Notes: a model not told the origin generated them from the letters alone. 9,101 bases of DNA from an uncultured Lautropia sp. (GCA_938046755.1 CALIXC010000268.1:1-9101); one strand, 5' to 3'; numbered from the stretch's first letter, positions 1-7,672 are shown. Numbers and translations: made by a program.

Positions 1-2481
1 GGGCGAACCCGACTCGGTATCGGCTGCCTGCGTACCGGCGCCACCACCTTTCTCGGTCACCTCGAAGACGGCCGTCTTGTTCCACAGGCCGGAGAAGACG
101 CCCTGGGCGATGCCGTGTGACAGCGCCATGCCGGCCAGCGCGGCGCCCCAGACATCCTTCTGCTCGCAGCGCACGCGGCGCATGTACATCAGCGGTCCCA
201 TCAGCGCCTTGAAGAAGAAGAAGGCGATGAGCGGGATCATGAACAGTAGAATGGGCAGGCTGAACAGGTGGGGCGCGGCGATGATGCCGATGCTCCACGC
301 GATGGCAGCCAGCGCGAACAGCAGGTGCAGTGCGTCACCGATCCACGAGAACCAGCCCGTGATGAAGTGGTAGCGCTGCGCCGCCGTCAGGTTGCTGCGA
401 CCGAACAGGGTTTTCGCGTGCGCTTTCATGATCTGGATGGCACCCTGCGCCCAGCGCTTGCGCTGCTTCTTGAAGGCGAAGAAGGTGTCGGGCGTGAGGC
501 CGCGACCCATCACCACGTCCACGTAGCGCAGCGTGTAGCCCTGATTCATCAGGCGCAGGGCCAGCTCGGCGTCCTCGCAGATGGTCCATTCCGACCACTT
601 GCCCTCCAGCAGCGGCTGGGCGCGCACCAGCGTCATGGTGCCGTGCTGGATGATGGCGTTGCGCTCATTGCGGTGGTGCATGCCGATGCGGAAGAAGCCG
701 TCGTACTCGTAGTTCATCATCCGCCGGAAGGTGTGGCGGCTCCAGCCCCGGTGGGCCTGCGGAGACTGCACCACGGCGGTGTCCGGATCATCGAAGTAGC
801 TCACCACATCCTTTAGCCAGCGACGCACCACCACGTAGTCGGCATCCACCACGCCGATGATCTCGGCATCGGGTGCCGTCTGCGTCAGCCCGTAGTTGAG
901 AGCGCCGGCCTTGAAGCCGGGCCACTTGGGCAGGTGGAAGAACTTGAAGTTCTCGGGCAGCGTGGCCATGAACGCCTCGACCGGCTTCCAGAGCTTCTCG
1001 TCCTTGGTGTTGTTGTCGATGACCAGCACTTCGAAGTTGCTGTAGTCCAGCGCGGCCAGGCTCTTGATGGTGGCGATCACCATGTCGGGCTGCTCGTTGC
1101 AGCAGGCCAGGTGCAGCGATACCTTGGGTTCACGCGCACCGGGGGCCAGCGGCCGTGGGCGGTAGACGTGACGCAGGTTGCCTGGCCAGAACATCTCGAC
1201 GAACTCGAAGAAGTTGGTGAGCAGGATGGTCGACATGGCCAGCAGCGACGGCACCAGAATCACCAGGAAGGTCCAGTCGATCGGGCGCATGTAGTAGTCG
1301 AAGGGCAGGGCCACCAGCCAGGCGAACAGCGAGATGACGGCCTGCAGCACCAGGCCGAAGGCGATGCGGCTGGGCAGTTGCAGGTTGGAGAAGCTGAACA
1401 TGAACCAGAACAGTGCCACCACGCCGATGGCCGATGCCAGGGCGGCCTTGGTCTCCCAGTTGGGGTCACGCTCGATGGGGCCGGTCAGGCTGTACTTGGG
1501 CTGACGATAGGCGTCCAGGTAGCCCCAGTACGGGCCGGCACGGCCTTCCAGCTCGATCTTCCAGGGCTGGTCGATGCCCTCCATCAGGAAGTAGTCGATG
1601 TTCTCGGCGGCGGCGCGCACCAGGAAGCCCCGGATGAACTCGGCCTGGCTGGCCGGCGAGGCCCGGGAGGAGTCGCGGCGGTCGCCCTGGCTGGGCCAGC
1701 CCACCTCACCGATCACGATCTTCTTGTCGGGGAAGCGGCGCTGCACCTCGTGCAGTCGCCCGAAGGTGTACTCCAGCGCCTGCTGGACCGGCAGGCCTTC
1801 CCAGTAGGGCAGCAGGTGGACCGTGATGAAGTCGGCGTTGGCGGCCAGCTCGGGGTAGCGCAGCCAGATGTGCCAGGGCTCGGCCGTGGAGACCGGCTTG
1901 CGCACCCGGCGCTTGACCTCGCGCATGTTCTGGATGAGCTCGGCCGGGGTGCGGCCTGCGTGCAGCACCTGTTCGTTACCGACGATGACCCGTTCGATGG
2001 AGCTGGTGTCATGCACCGCCTTCTCGATGGCGTCGAACTCCTTCAGGTTGCGCTCTTCATCCTTGCTGACCCAGACGCCGGCCGTCAGGTGCAGGCCGGC
2101 CTTCTCGGCCAGGGCGGGAATGTTGGGCTGGTCGCCGCTGCTGTAGGTCCGCACCCGCGTCGTGTAGTCGGACAGGATCTGGAAGTCCTTCTCGATCGAG
2201 GACTCATCGGCGTTGCGTCCATCCAGCGGGTTGTCCCAGCGCTGGGCGGAGTTGTAGGCCAGGCCGCTGATCTTGCCGTAGAAGGCCGGCGCGTCCACCA
2301 GCGGGTTGATCTTGTCCCAGGTCACGAAGTTCAGCACGGCTAGCGACAGGGCGAGGAACGCCGCGCCCACCACGCGGCCGAAGGTGACCGGATGGTGGTT
2401 GCGGAAATGCTCGCCCAGCGGGTTGTCGGGAATGGGGTGGCTGGGTGCCTGGGTGGACGAAGGGGAGTCCGGTCCGGACAT
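1..2481 (-). CDS. ndvB: NdvB-type GH17-GT2 membrane beta-glucan synthase (C-terminus cut off)
   Basis: The 827 residues present show the GH17-GT2 fusion seen in P. aeruginosa NdvB. After a cytoplasmic tail and one membrane segment (about 33-53) comes a GH17 domain (about 65-340) with acid/base Glu170 in VGNE and nucleophile Glu259 in IGEVGWPS, both intact. Three membrane segments (about 344-363, 371-392, 402-424) lead to a GT2 domain (about 453-690) with Asp489, DAD at 546-548, ED at 636-637 and QRKRW at 673-677. Further membrane segments follow (about 704-797). This topology puts GH17 in the periplasm and GT2 in the cytoplasm. By family knowledge GT2 polymerises glucose from UDP-glucose, and such GH17 domains act as beta-1,3-glucan transglycosylases. 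The ATG at 2481 has AGGA 11 nt upstream. The frame is still open at base 1, so the tail is missing. The symbol is by architecture; glucan linkage and cyclisation are not readable here. Confidence 0.9.
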   Translation of the reverse strand, partial: MSGPDSPSSTQAPSHPIPDNPLGEHFRNHHPVTFGRVVGAAFLALSLAVLNFVTWDKINPLVDAPAFYGKISGLAYNSAQRWDNPLDGRNADESSIEKDFQILSDYTTRVRTYSSGDQPNIPALAEKAGLHLTAGVWVSKDEERNLKEFDAIEKAVHDTSSIERVIVGNEQVLHAGRTPAELIQNMREVKRRVRKPVSTAEPWHIWLRYPELAANADFITVHLLPYWEGLPVQQALEYTFGRLHEVQRRFPDKKIVIGEVGWPSQGDRRDSSRASPASQAEFIRGFLVRAAAENIDYFLMEGIDQPWKIELEGRAGPYWGYLDAYRQPKYSLTGPIERDPNWETKAALASAIGVVALFWFMFSFSNLQLPSRIAFGLVLQAVISLFAWLVALPFDYYMRPIDWTFLVILVPSLLAMSTILLTNFFEFVEMFWPGNLRHVYRPRPLAPGAREPKVSLHLACCNEQPDMVIATIKSLAALDYSNFEVLVIDNNTKDEKLWKPVEAFMATLPENFKFFHLPKWPGFKAGALNYGLTQTAPDAEIIGVVDADYVVVRRWLKDVVSYFDDPDTAVVQSPQAHRGWSRHTFRRMMNYEYDGFFRIGMHHRNERNAIIQHGTMTLVRAQPLLEGKWSEWTICEDAELALRLMNQGYTLRYVDVVMGRGLTPDTFFAFKKQRKRWAQGAIQIMKAHAKTLFGRSNLTAAQRYHFITGWFSWIGDALHLLFALAAIAWSIGIIAAPHLFSLPILLFMIPLIAFFFFKALMGPLMYMRRVRCEQKDVWGAALAGMALSHGIAQGVFSGLWNKTAVFEVTEKGGGAGTQAADTESGSP

Positions 2482-2903
2482 AGGGGGAGGCTTCCTGTCG
2501 GGATTGACGAACGAGATGCGATGCGTTGACGCGGCACGCCCTGGACATGCCGGAGGCGGACGTACGCCGAGCATTGTGCCCGATCCCGCAATGATGAACC
2601 TTCACGGGACGGAGCAGGCCGGTCAAAGTCTGCCGTACGTGCAGAATGTCATGTATGGCATACAGAACGTCCGACACGATCTGTGCGCGAACAACCTGAG
2701 ATTCTATGCGTTGTCGGCTCTGGCAGAATTACGAGACTGTCACGTCCCTTTGCAGCCTGATACACATGGCACAAACGGCGCGTTTTTCGGCCGCGTGATT
2801 CCTCGGCGAGGCCGGTATCATCCTCTCCTGTGTCCGCCTGGCCGTTCCGGCATCCTCGGGCCCGCCGGGCGCAGCTTCCCATCGACCGTCACAGTCCATT
2901 CCC
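2482..2903. promoter_or_regulatory. Divergent control region between the two GH17 genes
   Basis: This 422-bp gap lies between two divergently transcribed genes and must hold both promoters. It is less GC-rich in its middle (about 2640-2780) than the flanking genes. Weak promoter candidates are a minus-strand TAGAAT at 2706-2701 (5 of 6 to the -10 consensus, no convincing -35 box) and a plus-strand TATCAT at 2816-2821 (5 of 6, again no clear -35). CGTACG occurs twice, within GGACGTACGCC (2558-2568) and GCCGTACGTGC (2632-2642), which resemble each other in inverted orientation. A perfect 13-bp dyad lies between the genes at 2652-2664, listed separately. Open frames crossing the region have no protein-like composition. 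That the region carries promoters is sure from gene layout; the exact boxes are guesses. Confidence 0.6.
2652..2664. promoter_or_regulatory. Perfect 13-bp dyad, possible operator
   Basis: TGTATG, a central G, and CATACA form a perfect inverted repeat. It sits 171 bp upstream of the minus-strand synthase start and 240 bp upstream of the plus-strand GH17 start. No T-run follows on either strand and the one-base centre rules out a good RNA hairpin, so a protein-binding dyad is more likely than a terminator. No regulator is encoded in the window, and the family that would bind it cannot be told. Confidence 0.35.
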
Positions 2904-4559
2904 ATGTTCGATTCTCTGTCCCGCAACCGTTCCCGCTGGATGACCCTGCTGAGCGTGCTGGCGGCCCTGCTGGTGCTGGCCTGGTGGCGCGCCCAGGGCA
3001 CGCCGCAGCCGATGGTCGATGCGGCCGACGACAAGCTGCAGTGCGTCTCCTATGCGCCGTTCCGCAAGCCCGGCGAGACTCCGCTGGACCCCAGCGCCAT
3101 GGTCTCGGAGGCACGGCTGCGCGAAGACCTCTCCATCCTGGCCACGCGTTCGCAGTGCGTGCGTACCTATTCCGTCATCCAGGGGCTGGACAAGGTGCCC
3201 GAGGTGGCCAAGTCGCTGGGCATGAAGGTGCTGCTGGGTGTCTGGATCGGCCGTGAGCGCGACAAGAACGACATCGAGATCCAGCGTGCCATCCAGCTGG
3301 CTCGTGAATACCCCGACACCATCCGCGGCATCGTGGTGGGCAATGAGGTGTTGCTGCGCCGTGAGCAGTCGGCGCAGCAGATGGCCAAGTACATCGATCA
3401 GGTGCGCAGTGCCGTCGACGTGCCCGTGACCTATGCCGATGTCTGGGAGTTCTGGAGCGAGAACGCCGAGCTGGCCAGGCACGTCTCGTTCGTCACCGTC
3501 CACATCCTGCCGTACTGGGAGGATCATCCGGTGGGTATCCACGCCGCCATCGACCACATCACCGGCACGGCCGAGCGCATGCGTCAGATGTTCAATGGCA
3601 AGGACGTGCTGATCGGTGAGACCGGCTGGCCCAGCGAAGGCCGCCAGCGGGATGCTGCCGTGGCCAGCCACGTCAATCAGGCGCGCTTCATGCGCGAGTT
3701 CAGCCAGGCAGCGGCTGACCACCATCTGAATTACAACTTCATCGAGGGCTTCGACCAGCCCTGGAAGCGGGGTCAGGAAGGCGCCATGGGCGGCAACTGG
3801 GGGGTCTTCGACAGTGATGGCCAGGCCAAGTTTCCCGCCACCGGCCCGGTCGCCGAAGATCCGTATTGGTACCTGGGCTGGCTGGGTGCTGTGGTTGGCC
3901 TGGCTGCTGCTCTGGGGCTGGCCCGCCGCTGGCAGCTGACAGAACGACTGCCGCAGGTACAGATGCTGGCCCTGGGGGCGGCAACCGGAGGCCTCGTAGT
4001 GGCGCAGCTGCGCTATGGCATGGTCTGGAACCGCAACGTGCTGGAATGGGGGGCCTCCGTGCTCCTGGGGGCTGCATCGCTACTGCTGATGTTCCGGGTG
4101 GTGCAGCTGGCGGCCCTGGGCCGCTCCGATCGACCGGCCGGTCAGGGCGCCTCGTCGCTGGTGGGCCTGACCGTGCCGTCGTTCAACACGCTGTGGCGGC
4201 GTCGGCGCGCGCACTTCGACGCGCTGGACTGGCTGGGCGTGTGCCGCAGCTTCCTGCTGTTCGCGGCTGCCATCATGACCCTGCTGCTGGTCTTTGATGC
4301 CCGCTACCGGGGATTCCCGACGGTGCTGTACATGCTGCCGCTGCTGGGTCTGGCCATGGCGCGGCTGGCCGGCCTGCGGTTGGCGGGGGCCGTGGAAGAG
4401 CGCGTGCTGGCCGCTGTCTGCGTGCTGGGCAGCATCGCTTTCGTGTTCATTGAGGGCTTTGCCAACGGTCAGTCGCTGACGTTTGGCGCCACGGTGGTGG
4501 CGCTGGCCGCGGTGGCCAGCGATGGCCGCTTCTGGATGTCGGCGCAGGACGAGCACTGA
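2904..4559 (+). CDS. GH17-domain membrane protein, likely periplasmic beta-glucan glucanosyltransferase
   Basis: The 551-residue protein starts with a signal anchor (about 12-27) and a GH17 domain (about 45-325) carrying acid/base Glu148 in VGNE and nucleophile Glu239 in IGETGWPS. About seven membrane segments follow (around 323-341, 352-369, 383-402, 444-465, 472-489, 500-519, 521-540). It shares with the divergent synthase the blocks LPYWE (202-206), EGxDQPWK (281-288) and TGPxxxDPxW (313-322), so the GH17 parts are paralogues. It has no GT2 domain and cannot polymerise from a sugar nucleotide. I infer that it remodels the synthase product in the periplasm, by branching, elongation or ring closure, a role like that proposed for Bradyrhizobium NdvC; a hydrolase is also possible. 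The ATG has no convincing Shine-Dalgarno sequence and no in-frame alternative start is near. The role of the C-terminal membrane bundle is unknown. Confidence 0.85.
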   Translation: MFDSLSRNRSRWMTLLSVLAALLVLAWWRAQGTPQPMVDAADDKLQCVSYAPFRKPGETPLDPSAMVSEARLREDLSILATRSQCVRTYSVIQGLDKVPEVAKSLGMKVLLGVWIGRERDKNDIEIQRAIQLAREYPDTIRGIVVGNEVLLRREQSAQQMAKYIDQVRSAVDVPVTYADVWEFWSENAELARHVSFVTVHILPYWEDHPVGIHAAIDHITGTAERMRQMFNGKDVLIGETGWPSEGRQRDAAVASHVNQARFMREFSQAAADHHLNYNFIEGFDQPWKRGQEGAMGGNWGVFDSDGQAKFPATGPVAEDPYWYLGWLGAVVGLAAALGLARRWQLTERLPQVQMLALGAATGGLVVAQLRYGMVWNRNVLEWGASVLLGAASLLLMFRVVQLAALGRSDRPAGQGASSLVGLTVPSFNTLWRRRRAHFDALDWLGVCRSFLLFAAAIMTLLLVFDARYRGFPTVLYMLPLLGLAMARLAGLRLAGAVEERVLAAVCVLGSIAFVFIEGFANGQSLTFGATVVALAAVASDGRFWMSAQDEH

Positions 4560-4591
4560 GAAAGCGGTTGAGCCGGGTGTTGCCCGGACAT

Positions 4592-4621
4592 GAAGAAGGG
4601 CCTCGCTGGAGGCCCTTCTTC
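4592..4621. terminator. Bidirectional intrinsic terminator between converging genes
   Basis: A perfect 13-bp stem (4592-4604 with 4609-4621) closes a GCTG loop. The outer stem is GAAGAA on one side and TTCTTC on the other, so either strand gives a G/C-rich inner stem followed by a pyrimidine-rich arm, though no uninterrupted U-run follows. It lies 33 bp after the stop of the plus-strand GH17 gene and 47 bp beyond the stop of the minus-strand membrane protein, the right place to end both transcripts. A smaller hairpin, CCGGG-TGTTG-CCCGG, lies at 4573-4587. Confidence 0.8.
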
Positions 4622-4665
4622 CGCCCTGAGGCCCAGAAGCGGAAGTATCGCTGGGATGATGCCGG

Positions 4666-5037
4666 TCAGGCGGGCTGCGCCTGCCGGCGTACTTTTACGT
4701 CCAGGCGCGCCAGCAGCATGGCGGCCACCAGCGAGGCGACGGCGGCCGGTTCATACGAATAGAGGATGAGTCCGGCCACGGCCAGGGCTAGTGACAGCCG
4801 CGCCATCAGCAGGTTCTGGCGCCAGCAGGCCAGCAGCGACAGCACCAGTGCCACCCAGCCCAGGTCCTGCCGGAAGAAAGACAGCACCAGCGCCGTGCGC
4901 ACGCCGCACCAGCCTTCCCATCGGTGCATGTCGCAGTGCAGGGCCAGGTCGGTGGATTCCACCACCAGGTAGCGCAGCAGCAGGGCTACCACCAGGGCAA
5001 TGGCGGGATAGGTTAGGTCCTTCAGGCGGATATGCAT
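4666..5037 (-). CDS. Small multi-pass membrane protein of unknown function, coupled to rho
   Basis: I do not recognise this protein. From the ATG at 5037 it has 123 residues, most of them hydrophobic, with about four membrane segments (near residues 10-26, 58-72, 78-95, 98-111). A short loop between the first two carries two cysteines spaced nine residues apart in HCDMHRWEGWC. The C-terminus is basic (VKVRRQ). Two starts are possible. The ATG at 5037 has AAGAAG, the last codons of rho, 8 nt upstream, which fits a ribosome site. A GTG at 5046 would overlap the rho TGA as GTGA and add three residues, but has no well-spaced ribosome site. In either case the gene follows rho directly and is probably translated by coupling on the same mRNA. 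Frame, length and hydrophobic pattern support a real gene; function is open. Confidence 0.75.
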   Translation of the reverse strand: MHIRLKDLTYPAIALVVALLLRYLVVESTDLALHCDMHRWEGWCGVRTALVLSFFRQDLGWVALVLSLLACWRQNLLMARLSLALAVAGLILYSYEPAAVASLVAAMLLARLDVKVRRQAQPA

Positions 5038-5042
5038 GGGGC

Positions 5043-6302
<1,260 letters not shown>

Positions 6303-6557
6303 AGGTTGGAACGGATGAGGGTTGGTCGGAATCGGCCCCGCCGGAAACGCCGCCGGCATGGCAAGATTTCGGGGAATGGAATGGGGGTGGCCGCGCGCCG
6401 GGCGGACCTGACAGAGCAGGAGCGCCTGTGGGCGACGGCGACAAGAGCGGAGGCCGACCGGGAAACGATGGCTCGGTGGTCGGGGGATTGCCTGCTGGGC
6501 GCGATGGCTGGAAAGCCGACGGGCAGAGCCAGGATGTTCCGGAGGGGCCCGGAAAAC

Positions 6558-6569
6558 CGTGCCGGCACC
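6558..6569. repeat. Palindromic 12-mer, copy 1
   Basis: CGTGCCGGCACC contains the perfect 10-bp palindrome GTGCCGGCAC. The same 12-mer recurs at 6944-6955 in the same trxA-rho gap. This copy lies within the rho leader. With no loop it is a better DNA dyad than an RNA hairpin. Confidence 0.4.
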
Positions 6570-6730
6570 TTTATGCGCCGTTCCTGCCGGGCTTCTGGCT
6601 CGGCGGTCGGTTCTTCCGGAGGATCCGGGCAGGCAGCGCGTGCACGCGGTGCAAAACGCTGCGGCATATGGCCCGTTGCGCATCGGACCCGCAGCCGGCA
6701 GATGCAGTGCCGGTCTGTCAGGGGCGAGTG

Positions 6731-6746
6731 CCCGATCAGGATCGGG
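6731..6746. repeat. Inverted repeat at the expected rho transcription start
   Basis: CCCGAT and ATCGGG flank CAGG in a perfect 16-bp inverted repeat. It starts 5 bp downstream of the -10 box of the rho promoter, so it would either overlap the start point as an operator or form a hairpin at the very 5' end of the mRNA. Such 5' stems are known to slow RNA decay. Which role applies cannot be told. Confidence 0.4.
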
Positions 6747-6751
6747 TTCGC

Positions 6752-6780
6752 ACTGTACTACGAATGCCCCGCATGTGCAA
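6752..6780 (-). promoter_or_regulatory. Probable sigma-70 promoter of rho
   Basis: On the minus strand a TTGCAC box (6780-6775) and a TACAGT box (6757-6752) are separated by exactly 17 bp. A run of seven T bases lies at and above the -35 box, which could help as an AT-rich upstream element. This is the least GC-rich patch in the trxA-rho gap. The -10 box matches 4 of 6 and the -35 box 3 of 6, so the call rests on spacing, position and local composition. Confidence 0.5.
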
Positions 6781-6960
6781 AAAAATCACACAAACCGGCC
6801 GTAGATTTTGCCATGCCTGTCACACGGAGCGACGAGGGGAGCGATGAAGCTGCCGGCTGAAGGCCAGACATGCGGGAAGCTCCGTGCGAAGGAGCAGAGC
6901 CAGGGCGGTGCGGCTGCAGGAATGGCCGGCCGGGCCGGCGCAGCGTGCCGGCACCGGGGA
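6781..6960. other. Gap after trxA with no recognised gene
   Basis: This stretch follows the trxA stop and precedes the rho promoter. It holds GCCGGC-CGG-GCCGGC (6925-6939) and a palindromic 12-mer (6944-6955), G/C-rich structures that could slow polymerase but lack a U-run. I see no standard intrinsic terminator, so some trxA transcripts probably read through into rho. No open frame here looks like protein. Confidence 0.5.
6944..6955. repeat. Palindromic 12-mer, copy 2
   Basis: Second exact copy of CGTGCCGGCACC, 386 bp from the first (6558-6569) and 6 bp beyond the trxA stop codon. Its palindromic core GTGCCGGCAC is not seen elsewhere in the window. Confidence 0.4.
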
Positions 6961-7281
6961 TCAGAGGTTGCTGTCGAGGAAGGCGGTGAGCTGGCCCTTG
7001 GAGACGGCGCCCACCTTGGTGCCCACCAGCGTGCCGTTCTTGAACAGCATCAGCGTAGGAATGCCACGGATGCCGTACTTGGCGGCAATGGCCTGGCTCT
7101 CATCGACGTTGACCTTGGCCACGGCCATCCGGTCGGAGTAATCGTGCGAGACCTCATCGAGGATCGGGGCGATGAGCTTGCAGGGGCCACACCATTCGGC
7201 CCAGAAATCGACCAGAACCGGCACGTCGGACTTCAGCACATCGGTGTCGAAGGAATCGGCGGAAACGTTTTTGATACCCAT
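6961..7281 (-). CDS. trxA: Thioredoxin 1
   Basis: This small cytoplasmic disulfide reductase passes electrons from thioredoxin reductase to targets such as ribonucleotide reductase. The 106-residue protein fits the family length (E. coli mature protein, 108). It has the active site WCGPC at 30-34 with Cys31 and Cys34, the buried Asp25 in VDFWAEW, and cis-Pro75 in GIPT. The start MGIKN at 7281 matches the fold boundary. AGGAGA lies 14 nt upstream of this ATG, a somewhat long spacing, and there is no better in-frame start between them. The frame runs open to 7416, but that extension is proline-rich and unlike any thioredoxin. It lies upstream of rho on the same strand with a 658-bp gap, so the two are neighbours with separate control rather than a tight operon. 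No convincing promoter boxes were found for it. Confidence 0.97.
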   Translation of the reverse strand: MGIKNVSADSFDTDVLKSDVPVLVDFWAEWCGPCKLIAPILDEVSHDYSDRMAVAKVNVDESQAIAAKYGIRGIPTLMLFKNGTLVGTKVGAVSKGQLTAFLDSNL

Positions 7282-7452
7282 GGGTTTTCTGGAACTCTCC
7301 TGTTCGGACGCTAAAAATAACACGGCTGGCCACCGGGAGGCGCAGGGCACGCAAGCCTGGATGCCGCCGGAGGGCGGGGGCGGGGGCGCGAATGCCGTTG
7401 CCCCGTACCGTGCCAAAGCCCGTATCCAGGCCTCTTTCCGTCAGATCGGGGT

Positions 7453-7477
7453 GGATGGCATGGAATCAATGCCATCC
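7453..7477. promoter_or_regulatory. Perfect 9-bp inverted repeat with 7-bp spacer
   Basis: GGATGGCAT and ATGCCATCC flank GGAATCA. The two arms match perfectly. The site lies 172 bp upstream of the trxA start and 196 bp upstream of the ffs -35 box. As RNA it would make a hairpin, but without a U-run, so an operator for a dimeric regulator is the likelier reading. No regulator is encoded in the window. Confidence 0.4.
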
Positions 7478-7519
7478 GTCGGTCCGACGGCCGCATGCAT
7501 CGTCTCGGGAATGACACAT

Positions 7520-7534
7520 ATGTCGATACGACAT
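7520..7534. promoter_or_regulatory. Perfect 15-bp dyad
   Basis: ATGTCG, the centre ATA, and CGACAT form a perfect inverted repeat. It overlaps the 8-bp palindrome ACATATGT (7516-7523). The core reads TGT-N7-ACA, the same frame as the dyad at 2652-2664, although the inner bases differ. A protein-binding site is an inference from symmetry alone. Confidence 0.35.
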
Positions 7535-7608
7535 GATGCCGTGCTGGCGCGGCCGTCTTTGAGGGACGGGCGGGTGTGCCGGGACGGCCCCATGCAGCGG
7601 GGGATCGG

Positions 7609-7652
7609 CGGCAGATCCCGCGGCAGATCCCGCGGCAGATCCCGCGGCAGAT
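7609..7652. repeat. 12-bp tandem repeat array upstream of ffs
   Basis: Three perfect copies of CGGCAGATCCCG (7609-7620, 7621-7632, 7633-7644) are followed by a partial copy, CGGCAGAT (7645-7652). The junctions create CCGCGG. A GGGATC at 7601-7606 forms an inverted repeat with the first GATCCC (7614-7619). The array ends 20 bp before the -35 box of the ffs promoter. It may be a simple expanding repeat or a row of protein sites upstream of the promoter. There are no spacers, so it is not a CRISPR array. Confidence 0.8.
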
Positions 7653-7672
7653 GCGTGCGGGCATGCCCGAAC

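Larger units (their letters stand above)
6303..6747 (-). promoter_or_regulatory. Long C-rich rho leader, candidate Rho-dependent self-attenuation region
   Basis: If transcription starts just after the promoter at 6752-6780, rho mRNA has an untranslated leader of about 445 nt. In the transcript sense 6361-6540 holds 81 C and 43 G by my count, a marked C-over-G bias that is typical of rut sites. The stretch nearest the gene is also rich in pyrimidine-C steps. In E. coli, rho is known to limit its own expression by termination in its leader; the same mechanism here is an inference. Open frames in this stretch have arginine- and proline-rich, low-complexity products and rare codons, so I see no leader peptide that I would defend. 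Confidence 0.5.
7282..7672. promoter_or_regulatory. Divergent control region between trxA and ffs-dnaX
   Basis: This 391-bp region has no believable gene. It must hold the trxA promoter, though I could not pick a good pair of boxes; the AT-rich TTATTTTTAG just above the ribosome site (7320-7311, minus strand) is a possible -10 area. The region also holds a G-rich run on the plus strand (7369-7386, runs of 2, 3, 5 and 5 G), two perfect dyads (7453-7477 and 7520-7534) and a 12-bp tandem array (7609-7652). The dyads and the array are listed separately. Confidence 0.6.

Noticed and set aside
934..2343. Long plus-strand open frame (469 codons) opposite the GT2 synthase
   Set aside because: It is antisense to a gene with full catalytic motifs. 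The product is rich in H, Q, G and V with no domain, as expected from an antisense frame in GC-rich coding DNA.
2306..3256. Plus-strand frame running through the intergenic region into the second GH17 gene
   Set aside because: It is out of frame with the GH17 protein, overlaps the start of the divergent synthase, and has no protein-like composition.
2889..3725. Minus-strand open frame (278 codons) opposite the second GH17 gene
   Set aside because: It overlaps the GH17 catalytic region in antisense and shows only composition-driven sequence.
4573..4587. CCGGG-TGTTG-CCCGG as the main terminator
   Set aside because: It has a 5-bp stem and no U-run; the 13-bp stem next to it is far stronger.
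6303..6683. 127-residue N-terminal extension of Rho
   Set aside because: The frame is open, but the added part uses AGA, CGA, GGA and TGT codons, is R/P/A-rich, and lies across a C-rich leader. Rho homologues start at the MYLSELK position and the length then equals 419.
7282..7416. 45-residue N-terminal extension of thioredoxin
   Set aside because: It is proline-rich with no signal peptide logic, runs through the ribosome site, and is absent from the family.
7609..7652. CRISPR-like array
   Set aside because: Units are 12 bp, directly adjacent and without spacers; no cas gene is present.
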